Source: Chloroflexota bacterium
Lineage (GTDB): Bacteria > Chloroflexota > Ktedonobacteria > Ktedonobacterales > Ktedonobacteraceae
Length of the DNA stretch: 7,156 bases
Reading direction: 5' to 3'
NCBI GenBank assembly: GCA_005881995.1
Contig: VBHV01000245.1
Span: forward strand, 1 to 7,156
Shown: positions 1-5,768 of the stretch, piece by piece
Position numbering within the stretch: the first letter of the stretch is position 1
How the letters are laid out: each line of letters starts with the position of its first letter
Translations under genes and position numbers: made by a program
Notes under the pieces: generated by a model
What the model was told of the DNA's origin: nothing
The model's input: only the letters and a program-made list of their open reading frames with translations
Databases searched by the model: none

Positions 1-435
1 CCCCGCCTGGCGCTGCGGGTGCTCTCCCCGCTGATCCTGGCCGCGACCCTCGTGGTAATCGGCAGCGGAATCGGACTCCTGGTGACCGACCCGGCCCAGG
101 CTGGCCCACTGCGCATCGTGCACGTCCTCAGTACCCTGATCTGGCTCCCGGTGATCGCCATCCATGTCTTCGCCTACATCCGGCGGGTCCCACGTAGTCT
201 CGCGGACGACTGGAGCAACCATCCAACAGAGCAAGCACCAGGACGCAGGCTCCGGCTCGGCGTGAATCTCGGCGCGCTGCTGACCGGGGGGATTGCCGCC
301 ATGCTCTTGCTCCCCGTCGCCACACCGTGGATCTCCTGGATCAAGACGAACGAGATTGGCCCGGGTGCCTTCATTGCTGGCATGCTTTTCGCCGCACTTG
401 CGCTCCTTGCCACCAGGCCTCTCAGGTGGAGGTAG
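1..435 (+). CDS. Integral membrane protein, 3' end only (four-helix, cytochrome b-like)
   Basis: This reading frame is open from the first base and ends at TAG 433-435, so the 5' end probably lies outside the window; GTG at 19 is only a possible internal start and has no convincing ribosome binding site. The visible protein has four hydrophobic segments, about residues 7-28, 38-60, 87-109 and 119-137, counted from the first in-frame codon with slack of a few residues. A basic loop (RRVPRSLADDW) separates the second and third. Segment two carries two histidines (IVHVLS and AIHVFAYI) flanking a Trp-Leu-Pro, a layout reminiscent of small heme-binding cytochrome b-type or ferric-reductase-like membrane proteins. 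That family link is weak inference; no diagnostic motif confirms it. The gene is markedly richer in G+C than everything downstream and prefers C/G third positions, so it probably belongs to a different transcription unit and possibly to older chromosomal background. Confidence 0.7.
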   Translation, partial: PRLALRVLSPLILAATLVVIGSGIGLLVTDPAQAGPLRIVHVLSTLIWLPVIAIHVFAYIRRVPRSLADDWSNHPTEQAPGRRLRLGVNLGALLTGGIAAMLLLPVATPWISWIKTNEIGPGAFIAGMLFAALALLATRPLRWR

Positions 436-463
436 ATGGACGGTGCGATGCGCGTTTGGGCGG

Positions 464-500
464 ATTTGTCAGGACAGCCTCGACAAATGGGTCATTTGTC
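464..500. repeat. Three-arm inverted repeat forming two alternative hairpins
   Basis: ATTTGTC occurs at 464-470 and again at 494-500, with its complement GACAAAT at 482-488 between them. The middle arm can pair with the left copy (7 bp, 11-base loop) or with the right one (GACAAATG 482-489 with CATTTGTC 493-500, 8 bp around a 3-base loop), but not both. No T-tract follows, so this is not a standard intrinsic terminator for the upstream gene. It may be a terminator without a T-tract, an attenuator-like switch or a multi-copy operator. Confidence 0.55.
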
Positions 501-508
501 ACATCACA

Positions 509-537
509 TTTCCACGCGTTTCGGTTATGCTTATAAC
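509..537 (+). promoter_or_regulatory. Candidate sigma-70-type promoter P1
   Basis: TTTCCA (509-514, 4 of 6 to TTGACA) and TATAAC (532-537, 5 of 6 to TATAAT) are separated by exactly 17 bases, predicting transcription from about 544. The -10 lies in a small palindrome, GTTAT (524-528) with ATAAC (533-537). It could drive the sigma-factor cassette with a leader near 380 bases. This is motif matching only. Confidence 0.35.
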
Positions 538-565
538 AAATGCAGCCTGGCAAAGTGTACATGTG

Positions 566-598
566 ATGACGGAAAGTGAATTGAATCACACACGTCAT
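566..598. promoter_or_regulatory. Dyad operator candidate with CRP/FNR-like core
   Basis: ATGACG (566-571) and CGTCAT (593-598) are perfect complements. Nested almost concentrically is AGTGA (575-579), six bases, TCACA (586-590), which differs at one defined position from the CRP-family consensus TGTGA-N6-TCACA. The core centre (582.5) is about 64 bases upstream of the start predicted for the 612-640 promoter, near the usual class I activator position. Binding by a CRP/FNR-type regulator is inference; the outer arms may be an independent site. Confidence 0.35.
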
Positions 599-611
599 GT
601 GCTTGTTTACC

Positions 612-640
612 TTGACAGTATTGCAGTGATACGTTAAGCT
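612..640 (+). promoter_or_regulatory. Candidate sigma-70-type promoter P2
   Basis: A perfect TTGACA (612-617) is followed after 17 bases by TAAGCT (635-640), only 3 of 6 to TATAAT. A strong -35 with a poor -10 is typical of activator-dependent promoters and would fit the CRP-like dyad just upstream. Predicted start is about 647, giving a leader of about 275 bases to the sigma-factor gene. Confidence 0.35.
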
Positions 641-694
641 AAATATGAGCTTAAATATACAAAAATACCGTTGTCTTCGGTTTCTTCCGTTCCG

Positions 695-724
695 CGCAGG
701 TTCTTTAGGAGAGACGGACCTGCG
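695..724 (+). other. Leader stem-loop with purine-rich loop
   Basis: CGCAGGTTC (695-703) pairs with GGACCTGCG (716-724) over nine base pairs including one G-U in RNA, enclosing a 12-base loop with AGGAGAGA (707-714). The loop looks like a Shine-Dalgarno sequence, yet no ATG, GTG or TTG lies at a useful distance behind it, so it probably does not start a gene. It could be an RNA-binding-protein target or part of a small RNA. No T-tract follows, which argues against an intrinsic terminator. Confidence 0.45.
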
Positions 725-745
725 ACCAACGTTTCACAGCAATTT

Positions 746-780
746 GATTACTGTCGGTTTAATACGTCTATCACAGTATC
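746..780. repeat. Inverted repeat in the leader
   Basis: GATTACTGT (746-754) is complementary to ACAGTATC (773-780) apart from one extra T, giving eight base pairs around an 18-base spacer. A further ACAGTG follows at 784-789. It may be a protein-binding dyad or part of leader RNA folding; it is short enough to be partly chance. Confidence 0.3.
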
Positions 781-835
781 GTAACAGTGTTTTGTAGAAG
801 CGAGTGGCTTGACATACCTGCATGTAAAAAGTGTT

Positions 836-855
836 GCCCACACATGGCCCACATG
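836..855. repeat. Short imperfect tandem repeat
   Basis: GCCCACACATG (836-846) is directly followed by GCCCACATG (847-855), the same unit minus two bases. It lies between a perfect but unpartnered TTGACA (809-814) and the sigma-factor start. It may be a tandem binding site; nothing more can be said. Confidence 0.3.
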
Positions 856-912
856 TCATACGTGCCAGTTATGTTACGGTTGTAGGGGTGTAGGAAAGAC
901 CCCTGCAAGAAA

Positions 913-949
913 GTAGGTCGAATGATGGGTGTAGAGATGGAAGACCTAC
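913..949 (+). promoter_or_regulatory. Inverted repeat bracketing the sigma-factor start codons
   Basis: GTAGGTC (913-919) is a perfect complement of GACCTAC (943-949), with both tandem ATG codons (922 and 925) in the 23-base loop. The left arm contains the only purine-rich stretch that could serve as ribosome binding site (AAGTAGGT). In the mRNA this pairing would tie up the initiation region and reduce translation. The stem is only seven pairs, so the effect is a hypothesis. Confidence 0.35.
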
Positions 950-1623
950 CTGACCAAATGAGCCTGGCAGCACTCGCAGAACGCTGCCAGCGCGAGATCG
1001 CCAACTTTCGTAAAGGTGAGGTCTTTAATGACCGGTACTGCCTTGAAATTTTCTATCGCGCCATTACCAGACAAGATAACGGTGCGTGGGAACTACTGAC
1101 ACGCAGCTTTCGGCGTATGGTGGTGGGCTGGTTGCGCAATCACCCACTGCGGGAAAGCGCCATGCGCTATGAGAGCGAAGAGAATTTTGTCGACCTGGCT
1201 TTTACCCGTTTTTGGAGGGCCACGCGCAATCAAGCGGTGGTGTTCCATTCGCTGGCAGCCGCGTTGACGTACTTGAAGGCCAGTCTGCATGGAGAGCTAC
1301 AAGATACGATCCGCGCGCATGTGCGCCAGGTACTCCCATTGCCGGAGCCTGGGTCGGGCTTTCCCGAAGAGCCGGCGGCAGAAGAGCAGGATGATGGGCG
1401 CGACCTGTGGGAAGTGATCGAGAGCTTCTTGCCGACCGGGCGCGAAAAGCGGATTGCCTACCTGATTATTCACTGTGGCCTCAAACCGCGCGAGGTGGTA
1501 CGCAAGTGCCAGGACGAATTTAGTGATGTAAAGGAAGTGTATCGCTTGCATCGCAATGTGCTTGAACGGCTCTTACGCAATGCCGACCAGATTCGCTGGC
1601 GGCTGAGCGACGAGGAAAAATAA
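922..1623 (+). CDS. Divergent ECF-type sigma-70 family RNA polymerase sigma factor
   Basis: The 233-residue product has the two-block layout of an ECF sigma factor. Residues about 40-101 resemble region 2, ending in ENFVDLAFTRFWRAT, which matches the family pattern of an acidic helix followed by F-x-R-F/L-W. Residues 108-133 (FHSLAAALTYLKASLHGELQ onwards) match the stretch before a normal ECF linker, where the family has a W-L-x-x-I-A-x-N-x-x-x-D-x-x-R pattern. An acidic Pro/Glu-rich linker (about 138-160) leads to a region 4-like helix-turn-helix, about 161-225, starting at FLP (169-171), with GLKPREVVRKC (186-196) as first helix and VYRLHRNVLERLL as recognition helix. The match is loose: the usual D-A-E-D-x-V-Q signature is absent, so promoter preference may be unusual. 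ATG 922 is chosen as the first in-frame start; 925 and 937 are alternatives and none has a strong ribosome binding site. It heads the same-strand series and presumably regulates this cassette or a stress regulon. Confidence 0.75.
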   Translation: MMGVEMEDLPDQMSLAALAERCQREIANFRKGEVFNDRYCLEIFYRAITRQDNGAWELLTRSFRRMVVGWLRNHPLRESAMRYESEENFVDLAFTRFWRATRNQAVVFHSLAAALTYLKASLHGELQDTIRAHVRQVLPLPEPGSGFPEEPAAEEQDDGRDLWEVIESFLPTGREKRIAYLIIHCGLKPREVVRKCQDEFSDVKEVYRLHRNVLERLLRNADQIRWRLSDEEK

Positions 1624-1634
1624 GATATCATGGG

Positions 1635-1738
1635 GACAGCCAGGCTACTCAGAAACAATGCTCTAAAAAACGCAGGTGCATCGTTTATACAGCGACACAC
1701 CTATCGGACGTGTGAGAATTGTAGAGTACCTGGCTGTC
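1635..1738. repeat. Long inverted repeat spanning the sigma/zf-HC2 gap
   Basis: GACAGCCAGG (1635-1644), one bulged C, then TACTC (1646-1650) is complementary to GAGTACCTGGCTGTC (1724-1738): 15 base pairs with one bulge, enclosing 73 bases. Inside is a smaller hairpin, CACAC (1696-1700) with GTGTG (1710-1714). The element fills most of the 158-base gap and ends 43 bases before the next start codon. It may be a structured intercistronic RNA that tunes expression of sigma factor versus zf-HC2 protein, or a tiny non-autonomous mobile element of about 104 bases. Only a two-base GG flanks both ends, so no convincing target duplication is seen. Confidence 0.65.
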
Positions 1739-1766
1739 GGTCTCTATGTGCCAATTTGAAGCAGTT

Positions 1767-1773
1767 GAGGAAG
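1767..1773 (+). promoter_or_regulatory. Ribosome binding site fixing the zf-HC2 start
   Basis: GAGGAAG lies eight bases before ATG 1782. The earlier in-frame ATG at 1746 has no such sequence upstream and would add 12 residues with no recognisable role, so 1782 is preferred. Confidence 0.6.
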
Positions 1774-1781
1774 AACGAACG

Positions 1782-2555
1782 ATGGACTGTTTACATGACA
1801 TAGCTCCCAGCGACGAGGAGCTTATTGGCTTTGCCCTCGATGGCGAGGCATTATCGGAGGAGGCCAGCAGCCACCTGGAGCAGTGTGAAACCTGCCAGCG
1901 ACGACTGGACCGCTATCAGAGAGCCAATGCATCCCTGGTTTCGCGCTTCTATCGTAGTCAATGTCCCGATGCCGGGCAATTGACTTACTATAGTATTGGT
2001 GGTCTATCGCCCGAAGACCGCCAACGCATCGCCAGCCACCTGCTCGATTGCCCGCTGTGTATGGCTGAAGTCGAGGAAGCCCGTCGCTATATGCAGGAGC
2101 AGCCCATCGAGTTTCCAGCCCCTTCATTTACTCCGTATGCCCTGGTACGCCGCATTTTCGCGACGCTCGTGAAACGCCCGCAACTGCAATTCGTCTTGCG
2201 CAGCGATGCGCTGGAAACGTCCTGGCCGCGCCAGTACAAAGCCGAGGCGGTTGATCTTTCATTGCATCTATCACGTACCAGTAGTGGAGAGCATATGCTG
2301 CTGGGCATATTGACCAGCGTCAATCCCGACGAGGACGTGGAAGCCTTTGCAGGCTTGGCTGCCGAACTCTACACCGCGCCACTGCCTGCGACCGTTAATG
2401 GCAATTCCGCAAGGACTATGCCGTTGCTGCGCACCAGGTTAGACGACCTGGGCAACGTCGTTTTCAAACCCGTACCCAATGGTGAGTACGTCATGATCAT
2501 CTGTCTGCCAGACCGCGAAATTATTATTGACGGATTGAACATCGATCACGGGTGA
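1782..2555 (+). CDS. Soluble double zf-HC2 protein, candidate anti-sigma factor
   Basis: The 257-residue product carries two consecutive zf-HC2-type zinc-binding units. The first uses Cys3, His31, Cys35 and Cys38 (HLEQCETC), the second Cys61, His86, Cys90 and Cys93 (HLLDCPLC), both with the H-x3-C-x2-C core and the acidic, small-residue run typical of anti-sigma zinc domains. Most zf-HC2 anti-sigma factors continue into a transmembrane helix; none is present, so the protein should be cytoplasmic. After a linker, about 125-257 is beta-strand-rich and ends with a pattern like Ig-fold or carboxypeptidase regulatory-like domains: DDLGNVVF, then VPNGEYVMIICLP, then EIIIDGLNI. Position directly after a sigma factor makes sigma-binding likely (inference from context and family). 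In the wider cassette it is the natural candidate substrate for the CHAT protease next door. An alternative is a redox- or zinc-responsive regulator without sigma binding. Confidence 0.75.
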   Translation: MDCLHDIAPSDEELIGFALDGEALSEEASSHLEQCETCQRRLDRYQRANASLVSRFYRSQCPDAGQLTYYSIGGLSPEDRQRIASHLLDCPLCMAEVEEARRYMQEQPIEFPAPSFTPYALVRRIFATLVKRPQLQFVLRSDALETSWPRQYKAEAVDLSLHLSRTSSGEHMLLGILTSVNPDEDVEAFAGLAAELYTAPLPATVNGNSARTMPLLRTRLDDLGNVVFKPVPNGEYVMIICLPDREIIIDGLNIDHG

Positions 2556-2631
2556 CCCATCTCTTTCCTTATTTATAGAGAGGTCTGTAGTACTTCCCTG
2601 TAGGTTGTGCGCTTACTACTCTGCTCAGTGT

Positions 2632-2637
2632 GGGGAG
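2632..2637 (+). promoter_or_regulatory. Ribosome binding site candidate for the CHAT gene
   Basis: GGGGAG lies 13 bases before ATG 2651, rather far but the only purine-rich site nearby. The in-frame GTG at 2630 would precede it and has no binding site of its own. A GTAGTA/TACTAC inverted repeat (2587-2592 with 2614-2619) lies just upstream in the 95-base gap. Confidence 0.4.
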
Positions 2638-2650
2638 CCAATCACCAGAC

Positions 2651-5600
2651 ATGGATACCGACCTATTTTTACAACGCTTGCGTGAATTGCCCATAGAAGA
2701 TGGGCGAGCCTACATTCAGGAACATATCGCAGAACTAGCCGATCACAAAGCCATTGGCGAATTGCTGGCGGATGAAGCTCTGCGAGTACTTTATGCTCCT
2801 TTTCTCTCCCTCAAGATAGCTGAATTGCTGATTTTCTATGGCGAACTTACGGAAGATGTGTATTCGCACGCGCTGGGATTGAAGGCGAAGGGGGATGCCC
2901 TTGTTCAGATCAGCCATTACGAGGCTGCTATGCAGAGCCTGGATGTTGCTGGAGAGGAGTTTCTAAGACTGGAAGATGAAATGAACTGGGCTCGTTCTCG
3001 TATCAGTTGGATGATTGCCAGCGCGTGGCTAGGTAATGTCGAGGAGGCGATACAGGCTGCCACTCGTGCTCGCGAGGTATTTCTACGACAGGGTGAGCCT
3101 TATTGGGTCTGTATCATCAATCATAATACAGCAGTAATTTACTCACACATCGGGCAATACCAGGATGCCCTCGATATGTACGAAAGTATGCTGGAAATCT
3201 TTCCTACACTGAATGATCAGAGCGAGTCCTTCATCAAACGGTCCATCGCCCTCGCTGAGCAGAATAAAGGAATAAATCTGGCTCGTCTTGGTAAATTTGA
3301 ACAGGCCTATCATTCTCTTCATCGAGCCAGGGAAAGCCTGATTTCTCTCGGAGAGGCCAGCCAGCTCTTTAATACAGAGATTCACCTCGCTGAGATAGAT
3401 TCTATAATGGGCTATTACGGCTCGGCGTTAAGGCGCTACTACCAGGCTCAAGATACTTTGCTGCAGAACGACGTTAAAATCCCTATTTTCCTTGCAGAGC
3501 TAAAGCTACAGATGGCCAATGCCCTGGTGAAACTCAATAGAGTACACGAGGCTTGTGAATTGGCATATCAAGCAGTTGAGTTATGTCAGCAACATGGCAC
3601 ATCTTTATGGACAAGTAATGCACTGCGTGAATATGCGGCAACTCTGGTTGCCTCTGGTAGATTACAAGAAGCTGTTGGAGCGCTTACTGAGGCAAGGATA
3701 CTCTTTAACCAGGGAGGATTTGATCATCATGCCTCGGCAACAAAACTGCAAGAGGCTGAAATTCGCCTCGAAATGGGAGCTGCTGCTGAAGCATATGCCG
3801 AGGCCAGCAGCCTCAAAGAGCATTTTGAAGCTCGAGGCTTAGTGGCACGCTCTGTGCATGCTAGTCTGGTCATGGTTGGATCCCTCCTGGAACAGGCAGA
3901 GCAGGCAGGGAGAAAGGAGAGGAAAGAGCAGCAAGCTCTAATCCTACAAGAGGCACAGTCGCTTTGTAAGCAGGTAGCATTGCAAGCTCATGAACATCAC
4001 TTGCAAGAAGAAGTATATAAGAGTCAGTATCTCCTGGGGCGGCTCCTGGCTCTGCAAGGAGAGACTGGGAAAGCTTTGAGGCACTTTAGAGCAGGCATTT
4101 CCCAGATCGAGCGTATGCTGGACGACCTTGCCTTTGATCTCTCTCCTTCTTTTCTGCGCACTTCATGGACAGTCTATCAGGATATGATTGCGCTTTGCCT
4201 GCAGCAGGGAAAAACTGAGCTTGCGTTCAATTATCTTGAACGCGCTCGCTCAATGGCTTTACGTCAATATCTCAACAAGTCAGGTGCTTTTCAAGAGAAA
4301 GCAGGAGACGATGCAGGTACGGAAGTTCTTACCCCATCGAAATCGAATAATGCAGAAATGCTACGAATCCAACAGGAATTGAAGGATTGGCAGGAAAGAC
4401 ATCGTGATTTTAGTATCCTTCTCGCGGATATAGATACATCAGTCTCACCCAAGATTGATCGCGAGGTGTTACTGAGCGAAATGAAGCGATGCGAGGCAAA
4501 AATAACTGAGCTATTCGAGCGTCAGTATCTCAGCCAGGTAGGTGTATCCTACCTGTCGGGTACGAGAGAACGTGTAAACAGTGATAGAAAGCGAATTGAG
4601 GTCACACAGATTCAACAGCATCTGGCCGCAGAACAGCTATTGCTGGCATATTTTCTTTATAAAGGCAAGTTAGTTATCTTCGCGATGACAAAAGATCGCT
4701 TACTTACTCACGAAATTCCTGGAGGTGTAGAGCAATTAGAATATTTGTTGCCTTTACTGCATGCACGCCTGATACCAACAGGTTGGTCTAGTCGGCAAGA
4801 AGAGGTAGTACGCCGTCTTTTGAAGAAACTTTATGATCTCTTAGTAGCTCCCGTAGCAACTATGTTGCCTCCGTCTTCCGGGTATGTGACGATTGTTCCT
4901 TACGGTCCTCTGCATGAGCTTCCATTTCATGCTCTCTATGATGGATCACATTTCCTTATTGAAGAGTTTCAGATCAACTACTTGCCTGCAAGCAGCATAC
5001 TTACTCAACTGGATAAATCCAGAGATGAACATCGCGAGAAGCTACAGGCAACTAGAGCAGATCATAAAAAATCACTCATTTTTGGCTATGCAGGTTCAAG
5101 GCAGTTACAGCGTGCTCTTGAGGAGGCGAAGTCGCTCGCAACAATGTTGGGCGGACAATGTTATCTTGAAAGTGAAGCGACAATTAAGCGGCTTATTGAA
5201 CAGGCTTCGGGGAGTCCTATTATTCACCTGGCAACGCATGGTCAAAGCAGGCTAGATGCTCCCAATTTCTCCTCTGTACTGCTGGCTGATGGGCAACTCA
5301 ATGCAATTGATGCTTTTCATCTAGACCTGCGCTCGTGTGAGCTAGTTACTTTAAGCGGCTGTGAAACAGGATTAGCGTTGAGTGGGGGTGGTGATGAGCA
5401 GTTGGGATTGGGACGCGCATTTCTTGCAGCTGGGGCAACCTCATTGGTGATGAGTCTCTGGTCTGTAGAGGATAATGCGACTAACGAGCTGATGCAAAGG
5501 TTCTATCAAGAACTTTTGAAAGGGGAGAGCAAAGTTCAAGCTCTCCGCACAGCCCAGCGTAGCCTCCTTGATTGTACCTCTTCAATCTATACCCATCCCT

Positions 5601-5671
5601 ATTTCTGGGCCTCCTTCCGCCTGGTTGGTGATGCTGGTCCTCTCACTTTGATTTCCAGAAATACCTGCTAG
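2651..5671 (+). CDS. TPR-repeat CHAT domain protease (caspase-like, clan CD)
   Basis: The 1006-residue product (1013 if GTG 2630 is used) is a TPR-CHAT protein. Residues 1-79 are an unassigned helical start. About 80-545 is a long array of degenerate TPR-like helix pairs, with recurring motifs such as IGQYQDAL, LGKFEQAY and QGETGKALRHF. A charged, probably coiled-coil linker follows (about 570-640). Residues about 662 to 1000 form the CHAT domain: YGPLHELPFHALYDG on the substrate-pocket side, then HLATHG with the catalytic His863 (His859 also present), then SGCETG with nucleophile Cys904, then the family-typical GLGRAFLAAGATSLVMSLW and a C-terminal HPYFWASFRLVGD. Both catalytic residues are intact, so an active cysteine endopeptidase is expected. 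The TPR array most likely senses a ligand or partner. It lies 95 bases after the zf-HC2 gene. CHAT proteins occur in bacterial conflict and regulated-proteolysis systems, including type III-E CRISPR; the substrate here is unknown. No signal peptide, so cytoplasmic. Confidence 0.93.
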   Translation: MDTDLFLQRLRELPIEDGRAYIQEHIAELADHKAIGELLADEALRVLYAPFLSLKIAELLIFYGELTEDVYSHALGLKAKGDALVQISHYEAAMQSLDVAGEEFLRLEDEMNWARSRISWMIASAWLGNVEEAIQAATRAREVFLRQGEPYWVCIINHNTAVIYSHIGQYQDALDMYESMLEIFPTLNDQSESFIKRSIALAEQNKGINLARLGKFEQAYHSLHRARESLISLGEASQLFNTEIHLAEIDSIMGYYGSALRRYYQAQDTLLQNDVKIPIFLAELKLQMANALVKLNRVHEACELAYQAVELCQQHGTSLWTSNALREYAATLVASGRLQEAVGALTEARILFNQGGFDHHASATKLQEAEIRLEMGAAAEAYAEASSLKEHFEARGLVARSVHASLVMVGSLLEQAEQAGRKERKEQQALILQEAQSLCKQVALQAHEHHLQEEVYKSQYLLGRLLALQGETGKALRHFRAGISQIERMLDDLAFDLSPSFLRTSWTVYQDMIALCLQQGKTELAFNYLERARSMALRQYLNKSGAFQEKAGDDAGTEVLTPSKSNNAEMLRIQQELKDWQERHRDFSILLADIDTSVSPKIDREVLLSEMKRCEAKITELFERQYLSQVGVSYLSGTRERVNSDRKRIEVTQIQQHLAAEQLLLAYFLYKGKLVIFAMTKDRLLTHEIPGGVEQLEYLLPLLHARLIPTGWSSRQEEVVRRLLKKLYDLLVAPVATMLPPSSGYVTIVPYGPLHELPFHALYDGSHFLIEEFQINYLPASSILTQLDKSRDEHREKLQATRADHKKSLIFGYAGSRQLQRALEEAKSLATMLGGQCYLESEATIKRLIEQASGSPIIHLATHGQSRLDAPNFSSVLLADGQLNAIDAFHLDLRSCELVTLSGCETGLALSGGGDEQLGLGRAFLAAGATSLVMSLWSVEDNATNELMQRFYQELLKGESKVQALRTAQRSLLDCTSSIYTHPYFWASFRLVGDAGPLTLISRNTC

Positions 5672-5694
5672 CGCGTTCTGGAAATCAAAGTGAG
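5642..5694. repeat. Perfect 19-base inverted repeat over the CHAT stop codon
   Basis: Positions 5642-5660 and 5676-5694 are exact reverse complements (19 bp), with a 15-base loop holding the CHAT stop codon (TAG 5669-5671). The left arm encodes the last residues of the protein. In RNA this is a very stable hairpin, but what follows is A-rich (AAAAAA 5700-5705), not a T-tract, so it is not a canonical intrinsic terminator on either strand. It may protect the mRNA 3' end, act as a T-less terminator or bind a protein. Confidence 0.85.
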
Positions 5695-5705
5695 GTGCTA
5701 AAAAA

Positions 5706-5734
5706 GTGATTCTGCTGCGTTTCGTTGGTATAAG
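5706..5734 (+). promoter_or_regulatory. Candidate extended -10 promoter for the subtilase gene
   Basis: TGGTATAAG (5726-5734) fits an extended -10 element (TGn plus TATAAG, 5 of 6 to TATAAT). The sequence 17 bases upstream, GTGATT (5706-5711), is a poor -35, as is common with extended -10 promoters. Transcription would begin near 5741, giving a leader of about 60 bases. With the hairpin upstream, this suggests the subtilase can be expressed independently of CHAT. Confidence 0.35.
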
Positions 5735-5761
5735 GATGTTTCGTTGAAATGCATAAGGATG
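5719..5761. repeat. Pair of interleaved direct repeats
   Basis: GTTTCGTTG occurs at 5719-5727 and 5738-5746, and TAAGGATG at 5731-5738 and 5754-5761, so each copy reads GTTTCGTTG, a 3- or 7-base spacer, TAAGGATG. The first copy overlaps the predicted extended -10. Two copies side by side suggest a regulator site or a duplication of promoter sequence. Confidence 0.55.
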
Positions 5762-5768
5762 AAACCCC

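Larger units (their letters stand above)
436..921. other. Gene-free region: control region and leader of the sigma-factor cassette
   Basis: No reading frame in these 486 bases looks like a real gene: those present lack ribosome binding sites, run out of or antisense to neighbouring genes, and encode no recognisable protein. Base composition drops to A+T-rich just after the membrane-protein stop codon. The stretch holds two mutually exclusive hairpins (464-500), two sigma-70-like promoter candidates (509-537 and 612-640), a dyad with a CRP-like half-site arrangement (566-598), a stem-loop exposing a Shine-Dalgarno-like loop (695-724), another inverted repeat (746-780) and a short tandem repeat (836-855). 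The sigma-factor start is at 922, so a transcript from either promoter would have a leader of roughly 275-380 bases. That length and structure suggest post-transcriptional control, which is inference. Confidence 0.6.

Noticed and set aside
293..637. Small + strand gene crossing the membrane-protein stop
   Set aside because: Its first half is an alternate frame of the membrane protein and its second half runs through promoter-like sequence; composition is not protein-like.
809..814. Perfect TTGACA as a third promoter -35 for the sigma factor
   Set aside because: No acceptable -10 hexamer lies 15-19 bases downstream; the region reads GTGTTGCCC.
771..1004. Small gene on the - strand
   Set aside because: It has no ribosome binding site or recognisable product and runs antisense into the sigma-factor start.
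1746..1781. Upstream start of the zf-HC2 gene at ATG 1746
   Set aside because: No ribosome binding site precedes it, whereas ATG 1782 has GAGGAAG at good spacing and begins with the motif-bearing Cys3.
3555..3842. Alternate-frame gene inside the CHAT gene
   Set aside because: It is a frame shadow: the TPR-coding frame continues intact through it with proper helical repeats.
5642..5705. Intrinsic terminator after the CHAT gene
   Set aside because: The hairpin is strong but followed by As on the + strand, and no T-tract lies beyond it in the - direction, so the canonical form is absent.
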